Source: Eucommia ulmoides (Eukaryota > Streptophyta > Magnoliopsida > Garryales > Eucommiaceae). Taken from it: 64,000 nucleotides of DNA. The translations under genes and the position numbers were made by a program. The stretch's first letter is position 1; every line of letters begins with the position of its first letter. The notes under the pieces were generated by a model. The model was not told the DNA's origin, did no database searches, and worked only from the letters and a program-made list of their open reading frames with translations. Of this stretch, positions 46,698 through 59,000 are shown in pieces. The DNA is taken from contig CM028326.1 in assembly GCA_016647705.1 (NCBI GenBank), positions 21,963,901-22,027,900 of the forward strand. Direction: 5' to 3'.

Positions 46698-48577
46698 CTA
46701 CTCTAGGCAAATATCATTATGCCTAACCATACCCAAACCGCGAATGATTTTCACAAATTGATCTTCCACTAGTGGTTTGGTAAAAACATCAGCAAGCTGG
46801 TCGGAGGTATCAATATACTCAATAACAATGTCCATTTTCTGAATGTGGTCACGAATAAAGTGATGTCTAATCTCTATGTGCTTAGTTCGTGAGTGTTGTA
46901 TAGAATTCTTACTTAAACAAATAGCACTTTTATTATCACAAAAGATCGGGACCTCCTCTATACAAATTCCAAAGTCATTTAACTGTTACTTTATGTATAA
47001 AATTTGAGCACAACAGTTACCAACTGCCATATATTCAATCTCAGTAGTGAATAAGGCTATTGAATTTTGTTTCTTGCTTAACCAAGAAACCAAAGCATGT
47101 CCTAACAAATTACATGACCTACTCGTGTTTTTTCGCTCAACTTTGCAACTGGCAAAATCAGCCTCGGAGTAACTTACCAATTTAAAATCACTCCCCCTAG
47201 GATACCATAATCCTAGATCAATCGTCCCTTTTAAGTATCGAAAAATTCACTTAACTGCAGTCAAGTGCGATTCTTTAGGACAAGACTGAAATCTAGCACA
47301 AAGACAAACATTATACATAATATCAGGTCTACTTGTAGTTAAATACAACAGACTACCAATCATATCTCGATACAATTTTTCAGTAACACTTTTGCCCATA
47401 TCGTCTTTTTCTATCTTTGCAGCTGTTGCCATGGGAGTTTTGTACTCTTTATCACATTTCAAGCCATATTTCTTTAACAACTCCTTAGTGTATTTAGCTT
47501 AATTTATAAATATTCCTTCTTTGGTTTGCTTTATTTGCAGTCCAAGAAAGAAATTCAACTTTTCCATCATGCTCATTTCAAATTCAACCTGCATTATCTT
47601 AGCAAACTCTTAGCAAAAATTCTCATTAGTAGATCCAAAAATAACATCATCAACATAGACTTGTACTAATAGGATATCAGAATCAGTTTGCTTCACAAAC
47701 AGTGTTATATCACAAATACCCCTTCGAAAACCATTTTCGATCAAATATTGGTTGAGTCTCTCATACGAAGCTCTAGGAGCTTGTTTGAGCCTATACAAAA
47801 CCTTACGAAGTTTAAATACATGATCAGAAAATTTATTACTTTCAAATCCCGAGGGTTATTCCACATAAGTTTCTTCTGCTAGAAAGTCATTTAGAAATGC
47901 ACTCTTTACATCCATTTGATATAACTTAAAATTATGTGAACATATAAAAGCGAGTAGCATTTTAATTGCGTCTAGTCTAGCAACAGGAGCATAAGTTTCA
48001 TCATAATCAATTCATTCCTCTTGATTATAGCCTTGTGCTACTAATCTTGCTTTATTTCTAATTACCATATCAGATTCATCATTTTTATTTCTAAAAACCC
48101 ATTTAGTATCAATTACTGGATGAAAATCAAGTCTCGGAACAAGACACCATATTTTTTTCCGCTTCACTAACTCATCTTGCATTGCAAAAATCTAAGATTC
48201 ATCAGTTAATGCCTCATCTATATTTTTAGGCTCAGTTTAAGATAAGAAAGCAAGATTAATTATATCCTTAAAAAAAGAACGAGTACTTACAACTCTTTTA
48301 AAATTACCAATGATTTCTTTTATCGAATGTCCCGGTACTGCCTTTATAGCTCTTAGTAAAGTCGAATCATTTTCCTTAGATTCCTCCTCTTGTCAGGACT
48401 CCTTAGGTACATTATCACTTTGGTTTTTATTATTTGAAATACCTGTATCATTATTATCATCCAAAACCTTTCTTGACAAGAATGGATCAGCTTCCTCAAA
48501 AATAAAATACATTAATTATTCTACTACTAATATACGCTTATTATAAACTCTATAAGTCTTACTGTTAGTAGCATATC
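46698..48577 (-). pseudogene. Reverse transcriptase and RNase H of Copia-2
   Basis: On the - strand the frame runs from the junction with the nested gypsy-type element (48577) to a TAG at 46698-46700. Motifs in order: DTKWVFRNK, ARLVAQGYNQEE (stop follows), DVKSAFLN, LYRLKQAPRASYERL, the catalytic VYVDDVIFGST (about 47640-47660), GSLLYLTTSRPDI, RYLKGT, a degenerate RNase H start (YSEADFA, where the family normally has a D-A-D/DWA-type site), WLSKKQNSIALFTTEIEY, FCDNKSAICLSKN and a C-terminal TSDQLADVFTKPL. At least nine in-frame stops are present along the frame. The domains are recognisable, but no active protein can be made. Confidence 0.85.
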
Positions 48578-50151
48578 TGATAGGTGTAAATTACCTATAT
48601 ATTTCCAAACCGAATTTGTTAGTTTTCGAGTACGTTTAATACGTTTTTAATACGTTTTAATATTTTTTTATTCTTTTTGTATTAAAATAGGTGTATGGGT
48701 AAAAAGGTATGAAATTGGAGCGCAAACGATCAATTCGGACAAAAAACGATCGGAGAACGGTGAAAAATGAGCAAGGAGGCAATATTGTAAAAGAAGCCCA
48801 CCGCCGCGACGGTGAAGATGCAGAGAGACCCCATTCTTACTGAATACCCAGCGCCGCGGCGGTGAAACATCAGGATGGTCCTTATTCTAGCGCCTTCTCT
48901 ACCACCTAGGCGAATAGTGAACTGACATACTCCACCGCCACAGCCGTTAACTCTACACAGTTTAGATACTTTATGAGATTTTATTTGGCTTATTTATACC
49001 CTTCTCTCATCCTCTCTTCCGATCTATGTGGCCCCTAAGGCCTTAGATTATATTTTAGGATTAGGATAAGGGATTTTTGAGGGAGAGCTCTCAACCTGAG
49101 ATGGAAGATGAAGAGGTAAGCGATCGTTCGACGGTTCTAGTGGCTATTCTTCGGATATTGGCTAAGTCGCTCATTTCTTCTCTTTGTTTTATTCATTTTG
49201 GTAGTTATTGAGCATGTTTATGCCATTTTATATTGTATACGTGGTTATGCTCATTGGCTAAATATAGGTTATTTATGGATTATTAATATAATTTATGAAT
49301 ACGTTGTTTAATTGAGTTTGTGGTTTGTTTGCAGATGTTCTTCGTTATGTTGATTGTGTGTGTCATATTGTTTGTTTATCATGTTATGAGAATGATGTTA
49401 TGAGAATATAGGGTTTGACAAATCCCTGATTCGGACTAGAATAAATAAACGCCACGATCCTATAACCCGGTCGGGGTTTGGATTGTGGACAATCTATGAT
49501 GTGAGGGCAAGACTCACGCGGCCTAGGGTCATTAAGACATTGAGGGGGACTTCTTCATTGACACAAAGTCGCGTATTCCCTCGCCTTACACTCGGGAGAG
49601 GTGACGGAGAAGTTTTAGAATTGAGATTGTCAATAAGGTAAACACAACGCACGATCCAATGACCTGATCGGGAGTTGGATTGTGAGCAATTAATGGCGTT
49701 GGGGCGAGACTCACGCGACCTAGGGTCGTTAAGACGTTGAGGAGGATTTCTTCGTTGACACGAAGTTGCGTTATATCCCCCGTCTTACACTCGGGAGAGG
49801 TGGCGGAGGAGTTTTAGATACCAAGATTGTCAGATAAGTCAAACATCGTTAACATAAATTAAAACGAGATCGAACGCGTATTCGTAAATGAAACTAATCT
49901 CTAGACAACCTATTCTCTCAAAACTATCTCAATATAATATTAGTATAGTTAAAGTAGTATCTTAGTATTAGTAATAATTAATTAAATACATTTTTGTCGC
50001 CTAGATAAAGTCAGGTTATGACAATCGCGGTACTCGATAGTAATCTCAACCAATACTTATGGATACGATACTCGACCGAAAGGTCCATTATACTAAAACT
50101 TGATCCATACGCTTGCGGTGAAAGTGACAGTGCATAAATTAACGGCCACTA
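48578..50151 (+). repeat. 5' LTR of the gypsy-type element
   Basis: Starts TGATAGGTGTAAATTACC and ends ACGGCCACTA, 1574 bp. CG-rich CCGCCGCGACGGTGAA-like segments lie at 48800-48950. A GTCTTACACTCGGGAGAGGTG block recurs within the LTR (about 49585 and 49785), with a duplicated context of about 190 bp. Confidence 0.9.
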
Positions 50152-50157
50152 AGTTTT

Positions 50158-50300
50158 TGGCGTCATTGTCGGGGATTGGTTGTTAGATTAAGTTTCTGGC
50201 AACGTCTACCAAGTTTTTAGCGCCGTTGCCGGGGATTGGTCGTTAGGTGAATTCAGTTTTCGGAGATCGCTACCAAATTTTTAGTAACGATTGTCGAGGA
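50158..50300 (+). promoter_or_regulatory. tRNA-Asp primer-binding site, present in three tandem versions
   Basis: TGGCGTCATTGTCGGGGA (50158-50175) lies 6 bp past the LTR. A better match, TAGCGCCGTTGCCGGGGA (50218-50235), follows 60 bp later, and a third decayed version (TAGTAACGATTGTCGAGGA) lies at about 50282-50300. The plant tRNA-Asp 3' end complement is TGGCGCCGTTGCCGGGGA. Each is preceded by (A/C)CAA(G/A)TTTTT or similar, and the first two are followed by TTGGT(T/C)GTTAG. Confidence 0.85.
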
Positions 50301-52123
50301 TTGTTTTGTTCGTTATTATCAATATTGTGAGTAAATGATCCGATTTTAGGCATTTCTTTTTATATAATTTTTGTTTGCAGTTTTGTTTTTATTTCTTATG
50401 CAGGGTACTTGAAGATGTTAGATCGGCGAGTATTGATGCATCCCTTTCGATGGGATTCCAAGCCATTTTATGGTACAGCGCCACGCACATAAGCCGACGA
50501 GGCATTTCATTGAAAGATCGAGTTGAACAAAGCAAAATCTTGCCAAGCTTAAGGGCGTTCTGAAAATGTCGGGCCGAGGACATTAAACCACGCGCTTCTT
50601 GGGAGGTAACCCAAGGTCAAATAAATTAAATCCATCTCCGTCAAATTGAAACGAAGGCGAGATTCTCTCCCCTCCCAGGTACGTGTTCTAAACCCCCTTC
50701 GTTAGCATGCTTTAAATTTCATATGTTGAAGAATGATGATTGAGATCGTTAAGGACACTGTCCATTTTGAGTTTGGCGGTGATGTGTACTATATTATGTT
50801 AAATGTGTTATTATTTTCTTGTTTGCATATTTGTTTAGGATAGAATGTGTTTATTTTTATGTTGTTGTTATTTTCATGTTGAGTTTTGCATTCATCTGGG
50901 CCGTTACCCGATGATGAGATTACCCCTGGTTGTTTTCGAAGTCAAGAGTAATACTCATGCATGTGTGTTCTGTGTGTTTTACTATGTTTTTTGGTTAAAA
51001 AAAATATTGTAGATCCTAATTTGCACGAGCACATAGACTCAATGTATTTCTATTTAATTGATTTGAGGACAATTATCGATTAGCCAAACTCATGACACTT
51101 TAAGGATTTTAGAACCTAATTGAAGGGAAGCTTGAGGCGAAATTCTGGGCGAGGTAGTTCAGGAGACGTGATTTAGGCATTTTCTTCGTCGCTTGAGCCT
51201 TTTTAAGCCTACCATGTTACATGTATATCCTTCATTACCCTGTCAAACCCTTAATGCCAATTCAATTCTGAAAACATAAACAAATACCCTAGCCAGTTGA
51301 TCTTTTTCCAAACCTTAATCGCTAAATTTAAAGGCACATTTGAGTGAATCAAGTTAGCATTCATGTATTCTACTTGATGTGAGCGGTTGGGTTTAGGACG
51401 AACTTCTGATTGATTCGGTATTTAAGCACTAACTTTTCGTTTTTCTTTCATTTTAACTACACCCGTAAAATCATACCAATCGAATAAGTTTGGGGTTGTG
51501 GATGTTAAAAAAAAAAAGAAAAAAAATCATTTCTTTTTGACAAGTGAGTACGTTATTTTTAAATGTTAGTTCGGAATTGTTTTCCAATTTATCTATCGAG
51601 GTTTGAGAGTGAATGTGCCAAGCGTTGAGCCTTGGGTAATGTTAACCCGTTTTCTATTCGAAAATACACTTGGCCAAATATTCCATAACCGAACCTAGTC
51701 CTTCTGATCTCTATGAACTACTCAACCTATATTAGTGGAGAATAGACCCCAATCAGGCTTATGAAAATCTTAGTCCTTCACGGTCTAAGTTATGAATTTC
51801 ATTGGGGAATAATCCAATCAGGTCGTTGTATAGCTATATTATTGAGTCACGCACTAACACGTTTACAAGATCTAGAATAGCGTTTACCATTATTGCATGT
51901 CGAAATTCTAGAACAATTACATGATGTGTTTTTCCACCTGAACTCGATATGACTGACGGTTGTTGAGGGATAAAAATAAATAGGCCGTTAGAAGAAGTCA
52001 AAACTCACATGTCGTTATGTTTAGATTGTTTTTAGGTTGTTTGTTATTTAATTCAGTTTTGTTTTTTATTTTTGTGTGTGTGTTTGGCTCGAGGACTAGC
52101 CAAATTCTAAATTTTGGGGTATT
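50301..52123 (+). other. Internal non-coding region of the gypsy-type element
   Basis: No gag, protease, reverse transcriptase or integrase motif on either strand. The frames at 50375-50563 (+) and 50389-50583 (-) are short and overlap each other. A purine-rich ATTTTGGGGTATT lies directly before the 3' LTR at 52111-52123 and is the likely polypurine tract. Confidence 0.7.
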
Positions 52124-53734
52124 TGATAGGTGTGATCTACCTACATATTTTCAAACCGAATTAAGATAGTTTTCGAGCGTTTATATAATATTTTATTACG
52201 TTTTAATTAGTTTTATCACTTTTTGTATAAATCAAGTGTGTGGAGCGAAAAGATAGGAAACTAGAGCAAAAACGATGAGATCGAACTAAAAACGGTCGAA
52301 GAACGGTGGAAAAACAAGCTCAGAGGCAAAACTGTGAAACAAGCCCACCGCCGCAACATCCAGACCACTGCAGCGGCGGTGAAAATGCTGAGAAGACACA
52401 AATGCTATTAATAGACCACCACCTAGGCGGTGAACCAGCAAAATGTTTTCCAAATTCACCGCTGTCCTCACAGCCGTGAAGATCAACAAACCGACCTACC
52501 TACTGCCGCGGCGCTGAATCCCACGGCTAGGGCGGTAACCCTCTGTACAGCCTAAATATTTTTATTAGATATTTTGAGATATTTTGCCTATAAATACCCA
52601 CTCCTCTCTCCTCCTCTTGACCCCCCCGACCATTTGGGCACCTTAAGCCATACTTAGGCTTAGGTTTAGGAGTTTTAGAGGCGGAGCTCACATCCCGAAG
52701 TGGAGAAGACGGCGAAGCGATCATTAAGCGTTCTCAGCGGCTAATCTTCAGACGAGACTAAATTCTTCGATTCTTTTCCTTATTTCTTTAACTTAGGATT
52801 CATGTGGGCATGTTTAGCTCATTCTTTCATTGTAAATGCAGTTATGACCGTAGTTAAACATGGATTGAATAGGGATTAACAATAAATTAATGAATATGTG
52901 TTTGGATGATTTTGGTGTTGCGTTTATGTTTGTTCTTCGTAGTTTGATTGTGTTTATCGTATTATTTGTTTATCATGCTTAGTTAGATACATAGAGAATA
53001 CGGGGTTTGATAAATCCCAGATTCAGATTAGGGTAAACAAACGCCACGATTCTATAACTCGGGGTTTGGATTGTGAACAATCGATGACGTTAGGATAAGA
53101 CTCACGTGACCTAAGGATGTTAATACATTAAGGGGGACTTCTTCATTGATACGAAGTTATGTTATATCCCTCATCTTATACTCCGGAGATGTGGCGATGG
53201 AGTTTTAGAACGGAGACTGTTGATAGGGTAAATACAACGCACGATCCAATGACCCAGTCGGGAGTTGGATTGTGTGCAATCAATGACGCTGGACGAGTCT
53301 CACATGACCAAGGGTCGTTAAGACATTGAGGAGGACTTCTTCGTTGACTCAAAGTCACGTATTCCCCCGTCTTACACTCGGAAGAGGTGGGGATGGAGTT
53401 TACGTACAGAGATTATCAAATAGGTCAAATATCGTAAACGTGAGTAAATCAAGATCGAACACATATTTATAAAGACGTTAATCCCTAGGCAATTCTTTCC
53501 CCTAAAATATACTAGTATATTAATATAGGTAATTTAAGTTATATTAGTAGTAGTTTAATTAATTAATTACATTTGTTTGTCGCCTAAATAAAGTCAGGTT
53601 ATGACAATTGCAGTACTCGATAGTAATCTCAGCCAATCCCTGTGCATACGATACCCGACCGAAATGTCTATTATACTAAAATTTGATTTGTACGCTTGCA
53701 GTGTAAGTGGCAGCTCATAAATTAGCGGCCACCA
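52124..53734 (+). repeat. 3' LTR of the gypsy-type element
   Basis: Starts TGATAGGTGTGATCTACC and ends AGCGGCCACCA, 1611 bp. It matches 48578-50151 along its length with visible divergence and indels, so the insertion is not recent. The TATA box CTATAAATA (52588-52596) is intact here and degraded in the 5' LTR (TTATTTATA near 48990). Confidence 0.9.
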
Positions 53735-53739
53735 ATATC

Positions 53740-54505
53740 CAAGGAAAATCCCATAATCTGATTTAGTATCAAATTTATCAAGATTATCCTTATCATTCAA
53801 AATAAAACACTTACATCCAAATACTTTAAAATAAGAAATATTAGGAGTCTTACTATTCCAGATTTCATATGGGGTTTTTTTAAACCCTCTACGAATCGAT
53901 ACCCGATTCACTATATGGCAAGCTGTACTTACTGCTTCGGCTAAGACGTAGGTTGGTAAGTGATTTTCATTAACCATCGTTCTGGCCATCTCTTGAAGCG
54001 TCTTGTTCTTTCTTTCTACTACACCATTTTGTTGCAGTAATCTTAGTGCAAAAACGTTATGAGCATAACCATGCTCATCACAGTAACTTACCACATCATC
54101 ATTCTTAAATTCTCTTCCTCTGTTACTTCGAATGTTAATAAAGGAACATTGTTTCAAATTTTGAACCCGTTTACAAAATTTAGAAAGAACAGAAGCAACC
54201 TCACTTTTCTTAGTAAGAAAAAATATCCAGGTAAGTCTGGAATAATCATCAACTGTAACAAAAGCATAAAACTTACCACCAAAACTAGCAACAAAGTTAG
54301 GCCAAAACAAATGAAGATGCAATAATTTAAGACATCAAGACGTGGACGTGTGTATTTTTTTCTTAAATGATGATCTAACATGTTTACATAATTGACATGC
54401 ATCACATACTTTATCTTTCACAAATTTCAAATTAGGTAGGCTACGTACGAGACTCTTCTTAGATAAATTAGAGATTAACTCCATACTAGCATGTCCAAAT
54501 CTTCT
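53740..54505 (-). pseudogene. Integrase region of Copia-2
   Basis: A pre-integrase/zinc-binding segment (WHRRFGHAS ... CDACQLCKH, about 54380-54510) is followed, after a frameshift near 54320, by the integrase core (54322-53740). The first catalytic D lies in VTVDDYSRLTW and the E in QQNGVVERKNKTLQE. The second catalytic D is replaced by N in the IRSNRGREF block. The typical HIVNRV, TPYEIW and FKVFGCKC blocks follow. The frame ends at FLGY, where the gypsy-type element is inserted. Confidence 0.85.
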
Positions 54506-54514
54506 ATGCCATAA

Positions 54515-55240
54515 TCAACTATTTTTAGATAAAGTATTCAAATAAGATAAATTTTTAGAATTAAAATTATCAAATGAGCAAGTATAAACATTCTCAAAAT
54601 GTGATGCAACTAACAAAATACTACTATCATGATTATTCTTGATAATGCACCTATCATAATCAAATATAACATTATAACCATTGTCACATAGTTTACTAAT
54701 ACTAAGCACATTATGTTTAAGTCCATCAACAAGTAACACATCTTTAATAATAGTAGTACCATTACTGATATTACCTATACCGAAAAATTTACCCTTTGCG
54801 TTATCTCCAAAAGTCACATGACCTCCATCTTTAGGTGTCAAAGATGTAAATTTTTCTTTATCTCCCGTCATATGTCAAGAACAACCATTATCTAGAAACC
54901 ATTTGTCCTTACTTATTGAAGTTTTTAGAATAACCTCACCACCAGTGGCCATTAATGCAAACATGGACATATCTTTATTATCTGATTTTTTCGAGCTACT
55001 TGAATCAGTATCATCCTAAGTAGCCTTCATGGATTTCTTCTTACTCTTTTGCTTTCTTCTTTTCTTTTTTCTTTTTTTCCTTTTCTTTATCCTTCTTCGG
55101 TTCAGGACAATCATTTTGAAAGTGTCCGGTCTTGTGATAGTTGTAACATTCCACTTTAGTCATGTTGAGGTTTTTTCTCCCGCGGAATGTGCACTGAGTC
55201 ATTCTTCTAAAATTCTTTGTGAGAAGCGCTACATCTTTCT
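54515..55240 (-). pseudogene. Zinc knuckle and protease region of Copia-2
   Basis: The intact zinc knuckle CYNCHKTGHFQNDC (CX2CX4HX4C) lies at about 55110-55155. After a lysine-rich stretch and stops come the retropepsin motif (about 54870-54900), where the catalytic DSG reads DNG and an in-frame TGA follows CS, and the rest of the protease domain (54871-54515, from HMTGDKEKF to ISKLCDNGYNV). The loss of the active-site serine and the stop show decay. Confidence 0.85.
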
Positions 55241-55241
55241 C

Positions 55242-55988
55242 TTACCCACTATCAAGACTTTCATCATCACTGTCATCATCTTCTTCAATTTTCTGAGCTT
55301 TTAGCGCCAAGGATTTCTTCTTGTAATTTTCGGTATTATCCTCATATCCTTTAATCGCCGATTCATGAGTCATCAAGTTGCCTATGAGATCATCAATTTC
55401 GTATTTACTAAGATCTTTGGCTTCCTCGATTGTTGTCACCTTTGACTCCAATATTTTCGTTAAGAATCTTAGGACCTTTCGTACTCTATCCTCCATTGAG
55501 TATGGCTTTCCAAGTTGACTCAAGTTATTGCAAATGTTGTTGAAGTGAATATACATCTCATGAATCGATTCATTTTCTTCCATTATGAACAATTCAAATT
55601 TTCTCATAAGAGCGTTGATTTTCGATTGCTTCATTTGATTTGTCCCTTCGTGGGTAACTTGTAGCTTATCCCACATCTCTTTTGTAGATTTAAAATTTGA
55701 AACTCTAGAATATTCATTAACATCTAAAGAACAAAATAGAATGTTAATACCCTGAGAGTTTATAGAGAGTTTATGCTTATCAGAAGTAGTTGGTTGTTCT
55801 TTCTTCTTCTCGATTCCGTTTTCCATTGGAATAAACGGACTATCCTCGATTGTTAGCCACACATCGTAATTTGTAGTCTGAAAGAATGTTATCATTCTGT
55901 CTTTCCAGAACAAATAACTTTCACCTGTGAATAAAGGTGGTCGATGTATAGACTGCCCCTCAGCTAGTGTGCCTATTATGTGCATCAT
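55242..55988 (-). pseudogene. gag of Copia-2
   Basis: A 248-codon open frame encodes a copia gag with the UBN2-type core. It begins MMHIIGTLAEGQSIHRPPLF and contains the FWKDRM, VWLTIEDSPFIP, AKEMWD-like TKEMWDKLQVTHEGT and LRFLTKILESKVTTI blocks. It then enters an acidic EEDDDSDDESLD segment and a stop. It is the longest intact frame of the element. It starts 51 bp from the LTR, just inside the primer site. The downstream zinc knuckle is separated from it by stops. Confidence 0.85.
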
Positions 55989-56020
55989 TTGATTTTTATT
56001 AGCTAAGTGTGTCGAGTTAA

Positions 56021-56036
56021 ACCAACTCTTATACCA
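56021..56036 (-). promoter_or_regulatory. Primer-binding site of Copia-2
   Basis: On the - strand, two bases after the LTR end, TGGTATAAGAGTTGG begins like the initiator-Met tRNA site TGGTATCAGAG, with one mismatch in the first 11 bases. Confidence 0.8.
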
Positions 56037-56038
56037 AT

Positions 56039-59000
56039 TGTTGGCTCAGTGAAATACCCAAGAGGGGGGGTGAATTGGGTAATTAAAAAATATCAGAGAA
56101 AAAAATACTTTAATAACTCAAATAATTAATTTTAATCATAAATTAATTATTATCTTTATATCACAACAGAATTATAAAATCAACTAGGTGCACACCAAAC
56201 AACAAAAATAAATAAAGTAAAAATTGCAGCACACAAAAAATTTATACTGGTTCACCAAGGTACTCCTGGCTAATCCAGTCCTTCGAGCCCTACAGAGAGT
56301 CGCACCCACTAAACCTAAGATTCCTTTAAAGGTAAGAATCAAACCCTTATAAAGATTTTTTTACAGGCTCAAAATCAACCTTTACAAAATTTTCATTTCA
56401 CAGGTTAAGGAAGAACCTCTACTTTTTACAATCTAAAAAATAACCTAATTCTTTTTAACACAAAGGCTAAAAAATCAAAACCTCACAAAACACTTCAAAT
56501 ATCCTTTTACCCAGTAAGGATTGAACCGTTACAAAATTCACACAAAATAATTCAATTCAGGAAGAATTACTACCTTAATCTCTTTACAAGAAGAGACTGA
56601 AACCAGCTACCCTTTGATTAAATATACCCAACAATATTTAATCCACCACTCAACTTACCAATTAAAAAATTAACAAGTGATTTTTCTCACTCGGAGCTTC
56701 TACCACCCCAGATAAATTAAAACTCAATTAACATCACAAAACTGGTAATAGAAAAGTGAGAAACTCAAAATTTGATTTTAAACACATATGGGTAGCACGT
56801 AATCAGATTAATTCAAGAAATTATTTTTAAAACATATTTTTCAATAAAAAATCAAAAAATAATTTCTAACGATCAAATTCCAAAAATTAATCAAGAAATA
56901 CTATATGGAAAGTAATTTGGAAATATCTCACTCGGAATCCACCAAAAAAATAATTAGAGCGATGTTACTTCAGATCCGATAACAGCAATGATTAACAGCA
57001 AATTATTCTCAAGAATGTCTCTTAGAAAAGCTCTCACAAAAACTCAATATGATTTATTTCAGAAAAACTCAATATGATCTCTTGATTTCTCTTAATCTCT
57101 CTTAATGATATGAAAAACGCAAGTTTATATAAATGAGATTAAAATTAGCTCTCTAATGGCTAGTTCCCATTTTTCATGACACTTAATTGCTCTGTTAGAT
57201 TCCTTATATCATTAAGACTTCATTCTGGTTCAATTCACTTAATTATAACTTTTATATTTCTCAATTAAGTCCCACAAATATTTCTCAATCACAATTAAAT
57301 AGAATAGAAACAATTATATGTACCAAATTGAGAAATATTCAAATTTAATGAATCAAATCAATAGGGATAACATAACTTGTAAGACCCCGATTTTTATATA
57401 CGAACAATTTTAGTCGCATTTTATAATATTTTAAAAATATCAGGGTGGATTGCGATATTAATTGTGTGAATTAAATTTTAGGGGTTACATTGTAATTTAT
57501 ATAAACATTAAAATTAGAATTAGTTTAATAAAAATTTAAAGATAATTTAGGGGGATATTTGTGTAATTAAAATAAAAATAATATATATATGTAGACATAC
57601 GTTAGCATACGCACGACAGAGAGAAGGATCGGGAAGAATCCAGAGAAAATGAGAGAGAAATAGAAGGTGGCCGGCGATGGGTTGCCGTTCGACTGTGAGA
57701 AAACCGAAAGTAGATGAAAGAGAGAGGATTGGAGGTACTGTTCATCGTCGATTTTCAGACAGCGTGTGTGTGCTCTGTTTGGTCGGCGATCATGTGGGTA
57801 TATGATCGGGGGTGTGTGTGTGAGTTTTCTGGGTGTGTATGTGTGCTTGGATTGTTGAGGAAGAGAGGCGTGGGTTATCGTCGGTCGGTTCGATGGTGGC
57901 GACGTGAGTTTGGTCCGATTGTGGTGGAGGTGATCGTTGCGGTCGTTTCGACGAGACAGTAGGTGTGTGTTTTGTTCGGAGTGTGTGCATGTGTCGTTTG
58001 TGTGTGTGTTTCGTTGTGCGCAAGTGATCGGAGTATGTGTTTGTTCGCCGTCGTGGTTGGAGGGGGGATGATCGGAGTTTGCCGGCTGTAAGTTAAATAG
58101 AGAGAGTAGTGGTTGTGTGGGTATTTTGCGTCTGCTGTGTGTGTGTGTGTTCAACGGTTGCAGTGTGGGTGTGTCGATCAGTCGTCCAGTGGTGAGTGTT
58201 TCATGTGGTGTGTGTGTGTATTCAGAGTGGTGACGAAGGTGGTGGTCCATTCGGCGACGGTGCTCCGACGTGGGAGGAGGTGTCATCCGTTGGGGATGCT
58301 TTCGGTTCGTCATTAACCCCGATTATATGGGCTCTGATCGTTGAAGAGGTCGGCGGTGAAAGCCGCCAGAGTTGGTAAAGAGAGAGAGGAGGTCAGCGGC
58401 TGAACCAGGAGTGCAAATGGGGAACAGGAACAGAAAAAAAAAGAAAAAAGAAGAAAGAAGAAGAAGAAAAAGGAAAAATAAGAAATTACACGAACCACCC
58501 CAAATAAAACTTAAAACTCATCTCGCGAACCGGTGGAAAATTCAGGAAAGGTAGAATCCTTGACTCTTTTCATATATGCATTTAATTGTCGTGTTTTGTG
58601 GAATTTTACCTATTGAAATTATATGAAATATGTGGGATGATACGAAATTTACGTGACGAGCATGTTTACGTGGTTTTTGTGTTAAATTTGGACGATGCGA
58701 AATTTATGTGATGAGCATGCTTACGTGGTTTGTGTTATATAAATTAAATACACGTATTAGAGGGGTTGGAGTTCTACTGAGTATTAGCTCACAACCCCAC
58801 AGTGTTTGGTTGCAGGGTCGGCTGGGAGAAAACGAGAAAAGAAATTTATTTGAAACTTCGGGATGTAATAATTGTAATTATTATTATTATTGTATTCGGC
58901 GAAAACGATAACTATGATTATCGCAATTGTTGTAAATTATTGAATATTCGGTTTAATATAATTGATGAATGTAACTGGAAATAAAAGTGATGTTGGAAAA

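Larger units (their letters stand above)
48578..53734 (+). mobile_element. Non-autonomous gypsy-type LTR element with tRNA-Asp primer site
   Basis: LTRs are 48578-50151 and 52124-53734. The element is flanked by a perfect TSD ATATC (48573-48577 and 53735-53739). The primer-binding site is complementary to the 3' end of plant tRNA-Asp(GUC). The internal part is only 1972 bp and has no gag or pol. It contains CGCTTCTTGGGAGGTAACCC near 50600 and AAGTTTGGGGTTGTGG near 51487, phrases I associate with Athila/Tat-type gypsy elements. It is best seen as a deletion derivative or LARD/TRIM-like dependent element. It sits inside the integrase region of Copia-2. Confidence 0.9.

Noticed and set aside
57567-58313. 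248-codon ORF on the minus strand
   Set aside because: It lies wholly in the GT-rich part of the solo LTR at 57378-59281. The protein is His/Thr/Pro-rich with no domain, so its length is a by-product of composition.
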